From an uncultured bacterium (lineage in GTDB: Bacteria > Bacillota > Clostridia > Christensenellales > Pumilibacteraceae), in assembly GCA_949747725.1 (NCBI GenBank), contig CATKFJ010000242.1, positions 1 through 8,826 on the forward strand: a DNA stretch of 8,826 nt, given 5' to 3'. Of this stretch, positions 1-6,815 are shown one piece after another (within the stretch, counting starts at the first letter, position 1; each line of letters opens with the position of its first letter). The translations under genes and the position numbers were made by a program. The notes under the pieces are model-generated. The model had not been told where the DNA came from. It searched no databases and saw only the letters and a program-made list of their open reading frames with translations.

Positions 1-1
1 G

Positions 2-46
2 ATGTATTACGCTCAAGCCGAAGAAAAGATAAATAGCGAGGAATAA
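2..46 (+). CDS. Probable 3' end of an upstream gene (partial, unidentified)
   Basis: The frame starting at base 2 reads a hydrophilic tail ending in AQAEEKINSEE and stops at TAA 44-46. The other two forward frames stop earlier, at about 32 and 36. The repeat that follows begins at 45, inside this stop codon. The same junction (TAATTCGG) occurs at the stop of the topoisomerase B gene at 6739-6741, which supports this frame as the real gene end. Too little is visible to name the product, and the stretch could be non-coding. Confidence 0.3.
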   Translation: MYYAQAEEKINSEE

Positions 47-178
47 TTCGGAATTCGGAATTGTATCAGAAAGATTTCTCCGCTGCGTTCGCTTGCGCTC
101 ACTTCGGTCGAAAGGACATACTCCACACAGAATGTCATCCCGAGCGCAGTCGAGGGATCTATAGGATAATTCCGAATT
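45..178 (-). repeat. Composite inverted-repeat element, copy A (minus orientation)
   Basis: The left end has two AATTCGG heptads plus AATT (45-62) and the right end is the complementary AATTCCGAATT (168-178). Two GC-rich imperfect dyad modules lie between them. The module at 132-163 matches the reverse complement of 1645-1676 at 31 of 32 positions. The module at 72-118 matches the reverse complement of 1722-1767 with three substitutions and about one indel. Copy A is therefore the same element as copy B (1621-1787), inverted. No ORF is present inside. It resembles the small interspersed palindromic repeats common in spacers of uncultured gut bacteria, a family resemblance recalled rather than searched. 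Confidence 0.85.
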
Positions 179-205
179 GAAAATATTGACATATTTTGCG
201 GTAAC

Positions 206-234
206 ATGACCCCGAGATTTTTGTATGGTATAAT
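206..234 (+). promoter_or_regulatory. Extended -10 promoter for the membrane protein gene
   Basis: TATAAT lies at 229-234 and is preceded by TGG at 226-228, giving the TGn extended -10 motif. A partial -35 box, ATGACC, is at 206-211 with a 17-bp spacer. Transcription would begin near 241, leaving a leader of about 27 bases before the ATG at 269. The better-looking TTGACA at 186-191 is 37 bp from the -10 and cannot pair with it. Confidence 0.65.
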
Positions 235-268
235 TAAACCCACAAAAACAAACCGTCGGGGTTTTATT

Positions 269-1615
269 ATGCGCTTAAACAGGAAACAGACATTTGTAAT
301 AGTATTCCTCAATGTGGTTATCGCCGCGCTTGTCGCGTTCATATTGCTGTATCCGCGGTTCGGCAAAGCCGACGGCGAGCAACCGTCGGGACCGGACATC
401 GACGGCAACGACGTTACCGACCCCACGGACACGCCGCCCGACGAAGTGTATGTAAAGCTTCGCGACGCTACCTCGGGCGCAGTGGAAGAAGTAATACGCG
501 AAACGCACATACAGGGCAGCGGCGACGAAACGGCGTTGCTCACGCAGTACGTAAACGGCACGCTGTACATTTTCGGTAACGCCACGGTAAGCGATTACGA
601 CTTCGACAGCTACGGCGGATTTTTATGCACCGTTTCCGATATCGGTAAGATCACTTCGTTCACATACTATGACGGACGCATGACCGCGGCAAAGCTCGTA
701 AACGGCGGATTCGCCGTCGCTACGGTAGTGAACGCCGACAGCGATAAAACAAATTACAAACTGTATGTAACCGATTTTTCGGGCGAAACGATCGAGGTCG
801 CAAGCCCGAGCGCGGCGGTCGAGGACATAATAACGGTAGACGGCACGATCGCAGCGGTGATAACGCGCCCCACGCTCACAAGCTTTATGCTGACCGAATA
901 TTCGTTCGGCGCGGACGGGAAGTGGAACAGCGAACGCAGTACGCATATATCGAGCGGATACACGCTCGACTATTTCGACTGTTTCTGTTTAGGCGATAAG
1001 TACATATTGGCTGCGCGCGCGTATAGTCTGCCGCGCTATGACTCGATAGTGTTCTATACGTTTGCCGCAGGCGGCGACGCGTCGGCGCATTTCTACGGCG
1101 GCTCGAGCGAAAACCTAATGCAGCCGTATGCCGTAATGCCGTACGCCAACGGGTTCATCGCGCTTGCGCGGCGCGACGGAGTGGCGGCGATCGTGACGGT
1201 AGACTATGCGTTTTTGAACTACCGCCGCGAACTGCTCGGGTTTATTTTTACCGACGCGCGCCTGTTTTTCCGCAACGATAAATATTATGCCGTGTTAGAT
1301 TGCCCTGACGGCTCGGTCACATACGAAATAGACAACAATGTCAGCCGTAAGATCATATCCGCCGCGGACGGAGTGGCGGTATCGGCAGTCATCAATTCCA
1401 ACGGCGCGATGCTCGCGGGCAAGGCCGACTCCGCGCTTAAACTGACCGACACCGCCGCGGCGCGTGCGCTCGTGCTCGATATGGCAGACGTCAAAGTTTT
1501 CGGCGGCTATCGGCTCGGCGACGAAACAGTGCTCGTACTGTCCGCAACGGGCGGCGCGGCACTGTCCGCGCCTATAGGCGGTCGCGATATATATGTGATA
1601 GCGGTGAATATATAA
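269..1615 (+). CDS. Membrane-anchored extracytoplasmic protein of unknown function
   Basis: I do not recognise this 448-residue protein. It opens with a short basic stretch (MRLNRKQ), then one hydrophobic segment at about residues 8-28, then a low-complexity acidic/Pro/Thr linker at about 35-60. There is no lipobox cysteine, so it is probably an N-terminally anchored protein with the body outside the membrane. The rest is rich in short beta-like stretches and Gly/Asp turns, with recurrent 'NGxxYxx' or 'DGxxAAV' pieces, which could fit a beta-propeller-like fold; this is a weak inference. I chose the ATG at 269 because the frame upstream of it (from 206) overlaps the promoter and would put charged residues ahead of the membrane segment. 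The ribosome binding site is poor (TCGGGG at 256-261). The gene is monocistronic and bracketed by inverted copies A and B of one repeat. Confidence 0.75.
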   Translation: MRLNRKQTFVIVFLNVVIAALVAFILLYPRFGKADGEQPSGPDIDGNDVTDPTDTPPDEVYVKLRDATSGAVEEVIRETHIQGSGDETALLTQYVNGTLYIFGNATVSDYDFDSYGGFLCTVSDIGKITSFTYYDGRMTAAKLVNGGFAVATVVNADSDKTNYKLYVTDFSGETIEVASPSAAVEDIITVDGTIAAVITRPTLTSFMLTEYSFGADGKWNSERSTHISSGYTLDYFDCFCLGDKYILAARAYSLPRYDSIVFYTFAAGGDASAHFYGGSSENLMQPYAVMPYANGFIALARRDGVAAIVTVDYAFLNYRRELLGFIFTDARLFFRNDKYYAVLDCPDGSVTYEIDNNVSRKIISAADGVAVSAVINSNGAMLAGKADSALKLTDTAAARALVLDMADVKVFGGYRLGDETVLVLSATGGAALSAPIGGRDIYVIAVNI

Positions 1616-1620
1616 TTATA

Positions 1621-1787
1621 AATTCGGAATTAGGAATTCTGAATTATAGATCCCTCGACTACGCTCGGGATGACATGGTTAGGCTTGTCCTTTCGATCGT
1701 AGCGCGACACGCCATTTTCCATGTCATTTCGACCGAAGTGAGCGTAGCGAACGGAGTGGAGAAATCTATTGAACAAAATTCCGAATT
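1621..1787 (+). repeat. Composite inverted-repeat element, copy B (plus orientation)
   Basis: The left end is three degenerate heptads plus AATT (1621-1645: AATTCGG, AATTAGG, AATTCTG, then AATT). The right end is AATTCCGAATT (1777-1787). The interior holds the two modules of copy A in the opposite orientation, at 1645-1676 and 1722-1767. It also has about 45 extra bases (1677-1721) that include a degenerate partial second copy of the latter module (1686-1710, starting TGTCCTTTCGA). The element starts five bases after the stop codon of the preceding gene. It has no ORF of its own. Confidence 0.85.
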
Positions 1788-1810
1788 ATCATGACCTATC
1801 AGGTCATGAT
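1788..1810. repeat. Perfect 10-bp hairpin with 3-base loop
   Basis: ATCATGACCT (1788-1797), loop ATC (1798-1800) and AGGTCATGAT (1801-1810) form a perfect dyad. It begins at the base after the right end of copy B. No run of T follows directly on either strand, so it is not a convincing intrinsic terminator. It could be an operator for a dimeric regulator, a hairpin in the 3' end of the murG transcript, or another repeat. It lies 60 bases before the small ORF at 1871. Confidence 0.7.
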
Positions 1811-1870
1811 TAAGACATTTCATTGTAGATTTATTAAACTATCTCTATGCAAAAAGCAGTGGAGAATCCT

Positions 1871-1936
1871 ATGAAATTTACGAAAGATGAAGACGATATC
1901 CGAGCCATTTTGGAGCTGTTAGGCGAGATACGGTAA
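1871..1936 (+). CDS. Possible small ORF, 21 codons (doubtful)
   Basis: An ATG at 1871 has a good ribosome binding site, GTGGAG ending at 1864, six bases upstream. It opens a 21-codon frame, rich in Asp, Glu and Lys at the start and ending AILELLGEIR, that stops at 1934-1936. The predicted peptide is a short charged amphipathic helix with no recognised family. An in-frame ATG at 1847 would add eight residues but has no binding site. The ORF ends two bases before the convergent end of murG. It may be a real micropeptide, a remnant of a decayed gene, or chance. I saw no convincing promoter. Confidence 0.3.
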   Translation: MKFTKDEDDIRAILELLGEIR

Positions 1937-1938
1937 GT

Positions 1939-2991
1939 TTAAGGTCGGGTTTCGGTCGGCGAAGAATTGTTCAGTTTTTCGCGGATCAATGCGCAGATCT
2001 GTTTGGTGCCGTCGACGGAAACGCCGGACGCCGCGGAAATATATTTATGCTTATTGCGGTAGAGCGCGGACACCGCGTTCACGAGCGACGTCGGCGTCAT
2101 GTCCGTTTCGCGCAGGATGTCTATAGCGCCGAGGTTTTTAAAATATTCGGCGTTTTGCAATTGGTCGCCGCGCGACGCTCTTTCAAGCGGAACGGCGAGC
2201 GTGGGAACTTTTAGCGCTATCGCCTCGGCGAGCGCGTTTGCGCCCGCGCGCGTTACCATAACGTTGCAAGTGGCGTACAGTCGCGCCATATTGTTTTCGA
2301 ACTCGATAGGGCAGTATCCGTGCTGTTTCTCGCCGCCGGACTTGTTCCTGCCCGTCATGTGTATTACGTTAAAGCTTTTAAGCAGTTCGGGCAGGGCTTT
2401 TACTACACAGTCGTTAAGCGACTGCGCGCCCGACGAACCGCCTACTACCGCGATTATCGGTTTAAGGTCTTTAAAGCCGTAAGCAGCTCTGTCGGGTGCG
2501 CCACGGTACAGTTTTTGACACAGCGGCGTGCCTACATGCTTGCCGTTCTTGAATTTTTGGGCGCACGGCGAGAACGCGCACAGCACAAGATCGCTCTTGT
2601 TTTTGGCGAGCTTGGTGGCAAGCCCCGGCGAGAAATCGCTTTCGTGGCTGATGAGCGGAATATTTTTGGACGCAAGCGCGACGGGCAGAGCGGCATAGCC
2701 GCCCTTACTGAAAATAAGCTCGGGCTTAATTTCGTCGAGCGCTTTGCGCGCCGCTTTTACGCATGAACGGAGCTTGAACGGTACGGATATGTTTTTAAGC
2801 ATTTTGTCACGGCGGAACTTGACGGTGGGGATCGAATAGAACGGTATTCCGCGCTCGAGGCACAGTGTTTTTTCCATGCCGTCGCCGCCGATATAGACGC
2901 AGTTGTAGTCCGTTTTAAGCTCGTCTATAAGCGCGAAGTTGGGCATTACGTGTCCGGCAGTGCCGCCGCCGGCGAATACTATTGTTTGCAT
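1939..2991 (-). CDS. murG: MurG, lipid II-forming UDP-GlcNAc transferase
   Basis: This transfers GlcNAc from UDP-GlcNAc to lipid I (undecaprenyl-pyrophosphoryl-MurNAc-pentapeptide) on the inner face of the cytoplasmic membrane, making lipid II for peptidoglycan. The 350-residue length is normal for this GT-B glycosyltransferase family. The N-terminal acceptor-side domain has GGGTAGH at residues 8-14, FSKGGYAALP at 94-103 and HESD at 116-119. The C-terminal UDP-GlcNAc domain has GGSSGAQSLN at 184-193, TRAGANALAE at 247-256 and the E270 to GDQLQNA (275-281) signature. The start is secure: CCTCC at 2997-3001 is the minus-strand GGAGG, seven bases or so from the ATG. The gene is alone here, whereas murG usually sits in the division and cell wall (dcw) cluster with ftsW or murC. 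A miniature element at 3020-3132 lies immediately upstream, between the gene and any distal promoter. No clear terminator follows it. Confidence 0.95.
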   Translation of the reverse strand: MQTIVFAGGGTAGHVMPNFALIDELKTDYNCVYIGGDGMEKTLCLERGIPFYSIPTVKFRRDKMLKNISVPFKLRSCVKAARKALDEIKPELIFSKGGYAALPVALASKNIPLISHESDFSPGLATKLAKNKSDLVLCAFSPCAQKFKNGKHVGTPLCQKLYRGAPDRAAYGFKDLKPIIAVVGGSSGAQSLNDCVVKALPELLKSFNVIHMTGRNKSGGEKQHGYCPIEFENNMARLYATCNVMVTRAGANALAEAIALKVPTLAVPLERASRGDQLQNAEYFKNLGAIDILRETDMTPTSLVNAVSALYRNKHKYISAASGVSVDGTKQICALIREKLNNSSPTETRP

Positions 2992-3019
2992 TGTGACCTC
3001 CGAGGGGTTGAAAATTGTT

Positions 3020-3132
3020 AATGCGGAATTAGGAAAGCGGAATTCGGAATTATCGACCGCTATCGCGGTGAGTAATCATATTTACTTAAATAAAAACCGA
3101 AATTCCGAATTCCTAATTCCGCATTCCGAATT
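3020..3132. mobile_element. Miniature inverted-repeat element, copy C (no gene)
   Basis: Two 32-base arms (3020-3051 and 3101-3132) are inverted with 26 of 32 matches and enclose 49 bases. Each arm is four heptads of the AATTCGG type closed by AATT. The left arm carries the AAAGCGG heptad and the right arm the AATTAGG heptad, as in the cassette at 6740-7222. Left arms of the two elements match at 30 of 32 positions and right arms at 31 of 32. The bases just inside also correspond: GACCGCTATCGCGGTGA here against GACTCGCTTTCGCTCGTGA in the cassette, and TAAAAACCG against TAAAATAACCG before the right arm. A small dyad, ACCGC/GCGGT, lies at 3056-3069. A TTAA flanks each side (3018-3021, 3132-3135), but this may be chance. 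Confidence 0.85.
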
Positions 3133-3230
3133 TAAATGTGGCGTAAAATAGTATCTAATGTAACGAAACTATTCGGGTGCAACCTACAACAAACAACATA
3201 AGTAAACACACGACCCTAAAAGTTTTCTTG

Positions 3231-3256
3231 CCTACTTCTTTTACAAAAGAAGTAGG
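3231..3256. repeat. 11-bp perfect hairpin abutting a promoter
   Basis: CCTACTTCTTT, loop TACA and AAAGAAGTAGG form a perfect stem. AT-rich sequence on either side (about 3217-3230 and 3257-3270) is partly complementary and would lengthen the dyad imperfectly. The stem ends at the base before the -35 box of the hydrolase promoter. Similar 'GCCTACTTCTTT...AAAGAAGTAGG' hairpins are, from memory, interspersed repeats in many gut Bacillota genomes. It could also terminate leftward transcription or be an operator. Confidence 0.7.
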
Positions 3257-3285
3257 TTGACAAAAATTTTCCGTCATTGTATAAT
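3257..3285 (+). promoter_or_regulatory. Consensus sigma-A promoter for hydrolase-trmL operon
   Basis: TTGACA (3257-3262), a 17-bp spacer and TATAAT (3280-3285) match the housekeeping consensus exactly. Transcription should start near 3292, giving a leader of about 32 bases that ends in AGGAG (3313-3317) and the GTG at 3324. This is the strongest-looking promoter in the window. Confidence 0.9.
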
Positions 3286-3323
3286 GTATACCTAAGACAA
3301 TGTTTTTATGATAGGAGACGACA

Positions 3324-4235
3324 GTGACAACAGAATTTTTGCAGCTTACGGGCGGAAAGAACGTAGCGGTCACATATTGGGACAATGTTGAAAAACCCCG
3401 TGCCGCGGTGGTCATGGTACACGGTATGTGCGAGTACATCGCGCGTTACGACGATTTTTGTAAATTCCTCGGTCACAACGGCTATAACGTTATCGGCATG
3501 GATAACCGCGGTTTCGGCGATACCGACGCGGACGCGCGCGGCAATGGTTATCCCGACATGTTCGAAAACACCGTCGACGATATTAAAATGGAAGTGGATA
3601 TAGCGCGTAAACGCTGGGGTGTGGAACGCGTGTACGTTATCGGTCACAGTTACGGCAGCATACTGACTCAGCGATTCATCGAGAAATACCATTCGTACGT
3701 GAACGGCGCGATACTTTGCGGCACTACGATGCAGAGCGGTTTCACGCTGTCGTTCGGGCATTTCCTTGCCAAGCGCAAGGCGAAAAAGCGCCCCGACGCG
3801 GACGGCAAGATATTCGCCAAGCTCACGTTCGAGAGCTACGACAAAAAACTCAAGGACGGAGTAAACGGCTGGATAAACCGCGATAAAGCCGAAGTGGAAA
3901 AATACAATGCCGACGAGAAATGCGCCGGCGTGGGTATATGCTCGGTCATGTTCTATAAAGAGATGTTCGAGGGACTGAAACGCATTCTTAAAGACCGCGG
4001 AAGAACGCCGTCGGGCTTCCCGTTGATGATAGCGTCGGGCACGGACGACGGCGTGGGCGGTTACGGCAAGCTCATAAAAAAGCTTGTAAAAACGTACAGA
4101 AAGCACGGGCTTGACCCGTTTGTAAAAATGTACGAGGGCGGTCGTCACGAGCTTTTGAACGAAATAAACAAAGACGTCGTGTACGAGGACTTTGTAGGGT
4201 TTTTGAACAGACAGGAAGAAAACAGCGGTAAATAG
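3324..4235 (+). CDS. Alpha/beta hydrolase (monoacylglycerol lipase / S33-like)
   Basis: A 303-residue cytoplasmic alpha/beta-hydrolase of the 'serine aminopeptidase S33 / Hydrolase_4' type, with no signal peptide. The oxyanion strand-turn is MVHGMCEY (31-38), followed by YNVIGMDNRGFGDTD (54-68). The nucleophile elbow is GHSYGS at 107-112 with Ser109. The likely acid is Asp241 or Asp242 in SGTDDGV, and the likely base is His275 in GGRHELLNE. Proteins of this shape often hydrolyse monoacylglycerols or lysophospholipids, but the substrate cannot be read from the sequence. The start is GTG at 3324 with AGGAG six bases upstream; an ATG at 3308 is out of frame. It is the first gene of an operon with trmL, which begins two bases after its stop. 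The link with tRNA modification is probably only transcriptional. Confidence 0.88.
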   Translation: MTTEFLQLTGGKNVAVTYWDNVEKPRAAVVMVHGMCEYIARYDDFCKFLGHNGYNVIGMDNRGFGDTDADARGNGYPDMFENTVDDIKMEVDIARKRWGVERVYVIGHSYGSILTQRFIEKYHSYVNGAILCGTTMQSGFTLSFGHFLAKRKAKKRPDADGKIFAKLTFESYDKKLKDGVNGWINRDKAEVEKYNADEKCAGVGICSVMFYKEMFEGLKRILKDRGRTPSGFPLMIASGTDDGVGGYGKLIKKLVKTYRKHGLDPFVKMYEGGRHELLNEINKDVVYEDFVGFLNRQEENSGK

Positions 4236-4237
4236 AC

Positions 4238-4699
4238 GTGTTTAATATAGTGCTTTATCAGCCCGAGATACCGCAGAACACGGGCAATATTTCGCGTACT
4301 TGCGCTTGTACGGGCGCTGCGCTCCATATAATCAAGCCTATGGGATTCGAAATAACCGACGCAAAACTGAAACGCGCCGGGCTTGATTATTGGGACAAAC
4401 TCGATCTTACGTACTACGAAAACCTCGACGAGTTTTTCGAAAAGACGCGCGGCGGTCGATATTTCTATCTGTCCAAAAAAGCGAGTAAGCGGTATACCGA
4501 TATAGCGTTTGCGGACGGCGACTATCTTGTTTTCGGCAAGGAAACAAAAGGTTTGCCCGAGCATATCGTGTTCGATAATCCCGATACAGCGCTTAGGATA
4601 CCCATGGCAAAAAACTTGCGTTCGCTCAATCTTTCCAATACCGTTGCGCTTGTGCTTTACGAAGCGCTCAGGCAAACGGGGTTCGACGGACTGATATAA
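4238..4699 (+). CDS. trmL: tRNA (cytidine/uridine-2'-O-)-methyltransferase TrmL
   Basis: A SPOUT-fold methyltransferase of 153 residues, the usual length for TrmL/YibK. TrmL methylates the ribose of the wobble base (C34 or cmnm5U34) in certain tRNA-Leu isoacceptors using S-adenosylmethionine, acting as a homodimer. The three SPOUT motifs are clear: NIVLYQPEIPQNTGNISRTC at residues 3-22, LVFGKETKGLP at 97-107, and IPM (121-123) with RSLNLSNTVALVLYEALRQ at 128-146. The last two form the trefoil-knot cofactor site. The start is GTG at 4238, two bases after the hydrolase stop. No good ribosome binding site lies at the usual distance (AGGAAG at 4213-4218 is too far), so translation is probably coupled to the upstream gene. 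The same start is supported by the family's conserved N-terminus. Confidence 0.93.
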   Translation: MFNIVLYQPEIPQNTGNISRTCACTGAALHIIKPMGFEITDAKLKRAGLDYWDKLDLTYYENLDEFFEKTRGGRYFYLSKKASKRYTDIAFADGDYLVFGKETKGLPEHIVFDNPDTALRIPMAKNLRSLNLSNTVALVLYEALRQTGFDGLI

Positions 4700-4726
4700 T
4701 TGGAAATTTTAACCATTTTAAATTTC

Positions 4727-4755
4727 TTGCCAAAACCGTAGAATTGTGTTAAAAT
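4727..4755 (+). promoter_or_regulatory. Promoter for the type IIA topoisomerase operon
   Basis: TTGCCA (4727-4732), a 17-bp spacer and TAAAAT (4750-4755), with TGT at 4747-4749 giving an extended -10. Transcription would start near 4762, and the leader carries GGAGG at 4778-4782, six bases from the ATG. Just upstream, GAAATTT/AAATTTC (4703-4709 and 4720-4726) makes an A/T-only dyad after trmL that is too weak to call a terminator. Confidence 0.75.
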
Positions 4756-4788
4756 AAATTGTTACTATTGCTCTAACGGAGGAATACT

Positions 4789-6741
4789 ATGTCAGATTAT
4801 AATGCCGGTAATATACGGGTGCTCGAGGGTTTGGACGCCGTTCGGCTTCGCCCCGGTATGTATATCGGAACAACCGGTGTAAAGGGTTTACACCATATAT
4901 TATGGGAAATTGTGGATAACGCCATAGACGAGGCTGCCAACGGTTTTGCTACGGGCATGGTGGTGACTATTCATGCCGACGGCAGTGCGTCGGTAGAGGA
5001 CGACGGCAGAGGCATTCCGGTAGATATCCATCCCAAACTCGGCGTATCCGGCGTTGAGGTCGTATTCACGCAGCTCCATGCCGGCGGCAAGTTCGATACG
5101 AGCAATTACGCGCACAGCGGCGGACTTCACGGCGTGGGCGCGTCGGTAACCAATGCGTTATCCGAATGGGTAAAGGTAGAGGTGTTCAAGAACGGCACGA
5201 CCTATCGCATGGAGTTCGAGTCGAAGGAAGTAAACGGCGAGGTAAAAGGCGGAATTCCCAAGTACAGCCTTTTGGATACGGGCGAAAAAACGGACAAGCA
5301 TGGTTCGTTTATTCGGTTCATGCCGGATAAGCGCATATTCGAAACGGTAATATTCCAGTTCGAAACGATAGCGCGGCGGCTTAAAGAATTGGCGTTCCTT
5401 AACAAGGGACTTAAAATAAAGCTTGTGGACGAGCGCGTGCGCGTAGGCGAGGGCTACCGTTCGCTCGAGTATTGCTATGAGGGCGGTATAGTCGATTTCG
5501 TAAAGTACATCGACGAGGCGCGCAACACGCTTTACGACGAGCCCATTCTAATCGAGGGCGAGCGCGACGGCGTGTCTATGTCGCTTGCGTTTCAGCACAC
5601 GGACGCCTATACCGAAAACCTGTTTTCGTACGTCAACAATATCCCCACAACAGAGGGCGGCACGCACGAAACGGGATTTAAGGCGGCGTATACGAAAGTA
5701 ATGAACGATTTTGCGCGCCGCGTCGGTATGCTCAAGGACAAGGACGCCAACCTTTTGGGCGACGACTACCGCGAGGGCTTGACCGCAGTGCTGTCCGTGC
5801 AAATGACAAACGTGCAGTTCGAGGGACAGACCAAAACCAAGCTCGGCAATCCTAACGCGCGTATAGCGATAGACGGGCTTGTTTCGCAACTTCTTGCGGA
5901 CTATTTTATGGATCCGGCACACGCTGCGGTCGGCGAGGCTATACTCAAAAAGGGTATGCTTGCCGCTAAGGTGAGAGAGGCGGCGCGCAAGGAAAAAGAG
6001 ATCACCAGAGCAAAGAACGCGATAGATAACTTCAATCTTGTTGGTAAGCTCACGCCCTGCACAGGCAAAAAGCCGGAAAATAACGAGCTGTTTATCGTCG
6101 AGGGCGACAGCGCCGGCGGCACGTGCAAACAGGCGCGCGCGCGGTCGTACCAGGCTATTCTTCCGCTCAGAGGCAAGCCGCTAAACGCCGAAAAGAAACG
6201 TATCGACCAGGTTCTTGCAAACGAGGAGATACGCACGCTCATATCGGCGCTCGGCTCGGGCATAGGCGAGGACTTCAATGTGGATAATCTTAATTACCAC
6301 AAGGTCATAATCCTGTCCGACGCCGACGTGGACGGGTATCATATCCGCGCCATACTGTTGACGTTCTTCTTCAGATATATGAAAGATCTCATAAACGAGG
6401 GGCATGTTTATATCGGGCTTCCGCCGCTGTACAAGATAGAAAAAGGCAATAACGTCGAGTATGCTTACGACGACGCCGCGCTTGCGGAAGCTAAGTCGCG
6501 CATGGGCAAAAACGCTCAGGTCCAACGCTATAAAGGTCTGGGCGAGATGAACGCCGACCAGCTTTGGGAAACTACTATGGATCCCAAAAACCGCGCGCTC
6601 ATGCAGGTCACGATAGAGGACGCCGCCGAAGCCGAAAAGCTTGTTTCGGTATTGATGGGCGACGCCGTGGAGCTGCGCCGCGAATATATAATCGAGCATG
6701 CGGACTTTAATAAGGTGGATAGTTTTAATCCTAATAAGTAA
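4789..6741 (+). CDS. gyrB/parE: Type IIA DNA topoisomerase subunit B (GyrB/ParE)
   Basis: This is the ATPase and TOPRIM subunit that partners the A subunit encoded downstream. It is 650 residues, normal for the compact Gram-positive form. The GHKL ATPase has EIVDNAIDEA (40-49), DDGRGIP (71-77) and the lid GGLHGVGASVTNALSEW (111-127). QTKTK (347-351) marks the transducer end and carries the switch lysine. The TOPRIM domain has EGDSAGG (438-444), PLRGK (459-463) and the metal-binding DADVDG (511-516). QRYKGLGEMNADQLWETTMDP (579-599) lies in the C-terminal tail. Some stretches look ParE-like (VEVVFTQLHAGGKF, IEDAAEAEKLVSVLMGD) and others GyrB-like (QFEGQTKTKLGN), so gyrase and topoisomerase IV cannot be separated here. 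The start has GGAGG at 4778-4782. The stop codon overlaps the first bases of the 6740-7222 cassette. Confidence 0.93.
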   Translation: MSDYNAGNIRVLEGLDAVRLRPGMYIGTTGVKGLHHILWEIVDNAIDEAANGFATGMVVTIHADGSASVEDDGRGIPVDIHPKLGVSGVEVVFTQLHAGGKFDTSNYAHSGGLHGVGASVTNALSEWVKVEVFKNGTTYRMEFESKEVNGEVKGGIPKYSLLDTGEKTDKHGSFIRFMPDKRIFETVIFQFETIARRLKELAFLNKGLKIKLVDERVRVGEGYRSLEYCYEGGIVDFVKYIDEARNTLYDEPILIEGERDGVSMSLAFQHTDAYTENLFSYVNNIPTTEGGTHETGFKAAYTKVMNDFARRVGMLKDKDANLLGDDYREGLTAVLSVQMTNVQFEGQTKTKLGNPNARIAIDGLVSQLLADYFMDPAHAAVGEAILKKGMLAAKVREAARKEKEITRAKNAIDNFNLVGKLTPCTGKKPENNELFIVEGDSAGGTCKQARARSYQAILPLRGKPLNAEKKRIDQVLANEEIRTLISALGSGIGEDFNVDNLNYHKVIILSDADVDGYHIRAILLTFFFRYMKDLINEGHVYIGLPPLYKIEKGNNVEYAYDDAALAEAKSRMGKNAQVQRYKGLGEMNADQLWETTMDPKNRALMQVTIEDAAEAEKLVSVLMGDAVELRREYIIEHADFNKVDSFNPNK

Positions 6742-6771
6742 TTCGGAATTCGGAAAGCGGAATTCGGAATT
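6740..6771 (+). repeat. Left terminal inverted repeat of the cassette
   Basis: Four heptads (AATTCGG, AATTCGG, AAAGCGG, AATTCGG) closed by AATT. The first two bases supply the last two bases of the upstream TAA stop codon (6739-6741). The AAAGCGG heptad is the left-end signature shared with the element at 3020. Confidence 0.9.
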
Positions 6772-6815
6772 GCGGACTCGCTTTCGCTCGTGATGAAAAA
6801 TAACGGAATTGTACA

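Noticed and set aside
186..191. TTGACA as a -35 box for the first gene
   Set aside because: It is 37 bp from the TATAAT at 229. No -10-like hexamer lies 16-18 bp downstream of it.
1788..1810. Intrinsic terminator for murG or for the first gene
   Set aside because: The stem is good, but no T-run follows immediately on either strand, so transcription termination is not supported by the sequence.
3018..3135. TTAA target-site duplication around the miniature element
   Set aside because: TTAA is present on both sides, but the region is AT-rich and the larger cassette at 6740-7222 lacks the same duplication.
3306..4148. Long open frame on the minus strand across the hydrolase gene
   Set aside because: It lies wholly opposite a gene with clear family motifs and a consensus promoter. 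Its translation shows no recognisable domain, and such antisense openness is common in GC-rich codon contexts.
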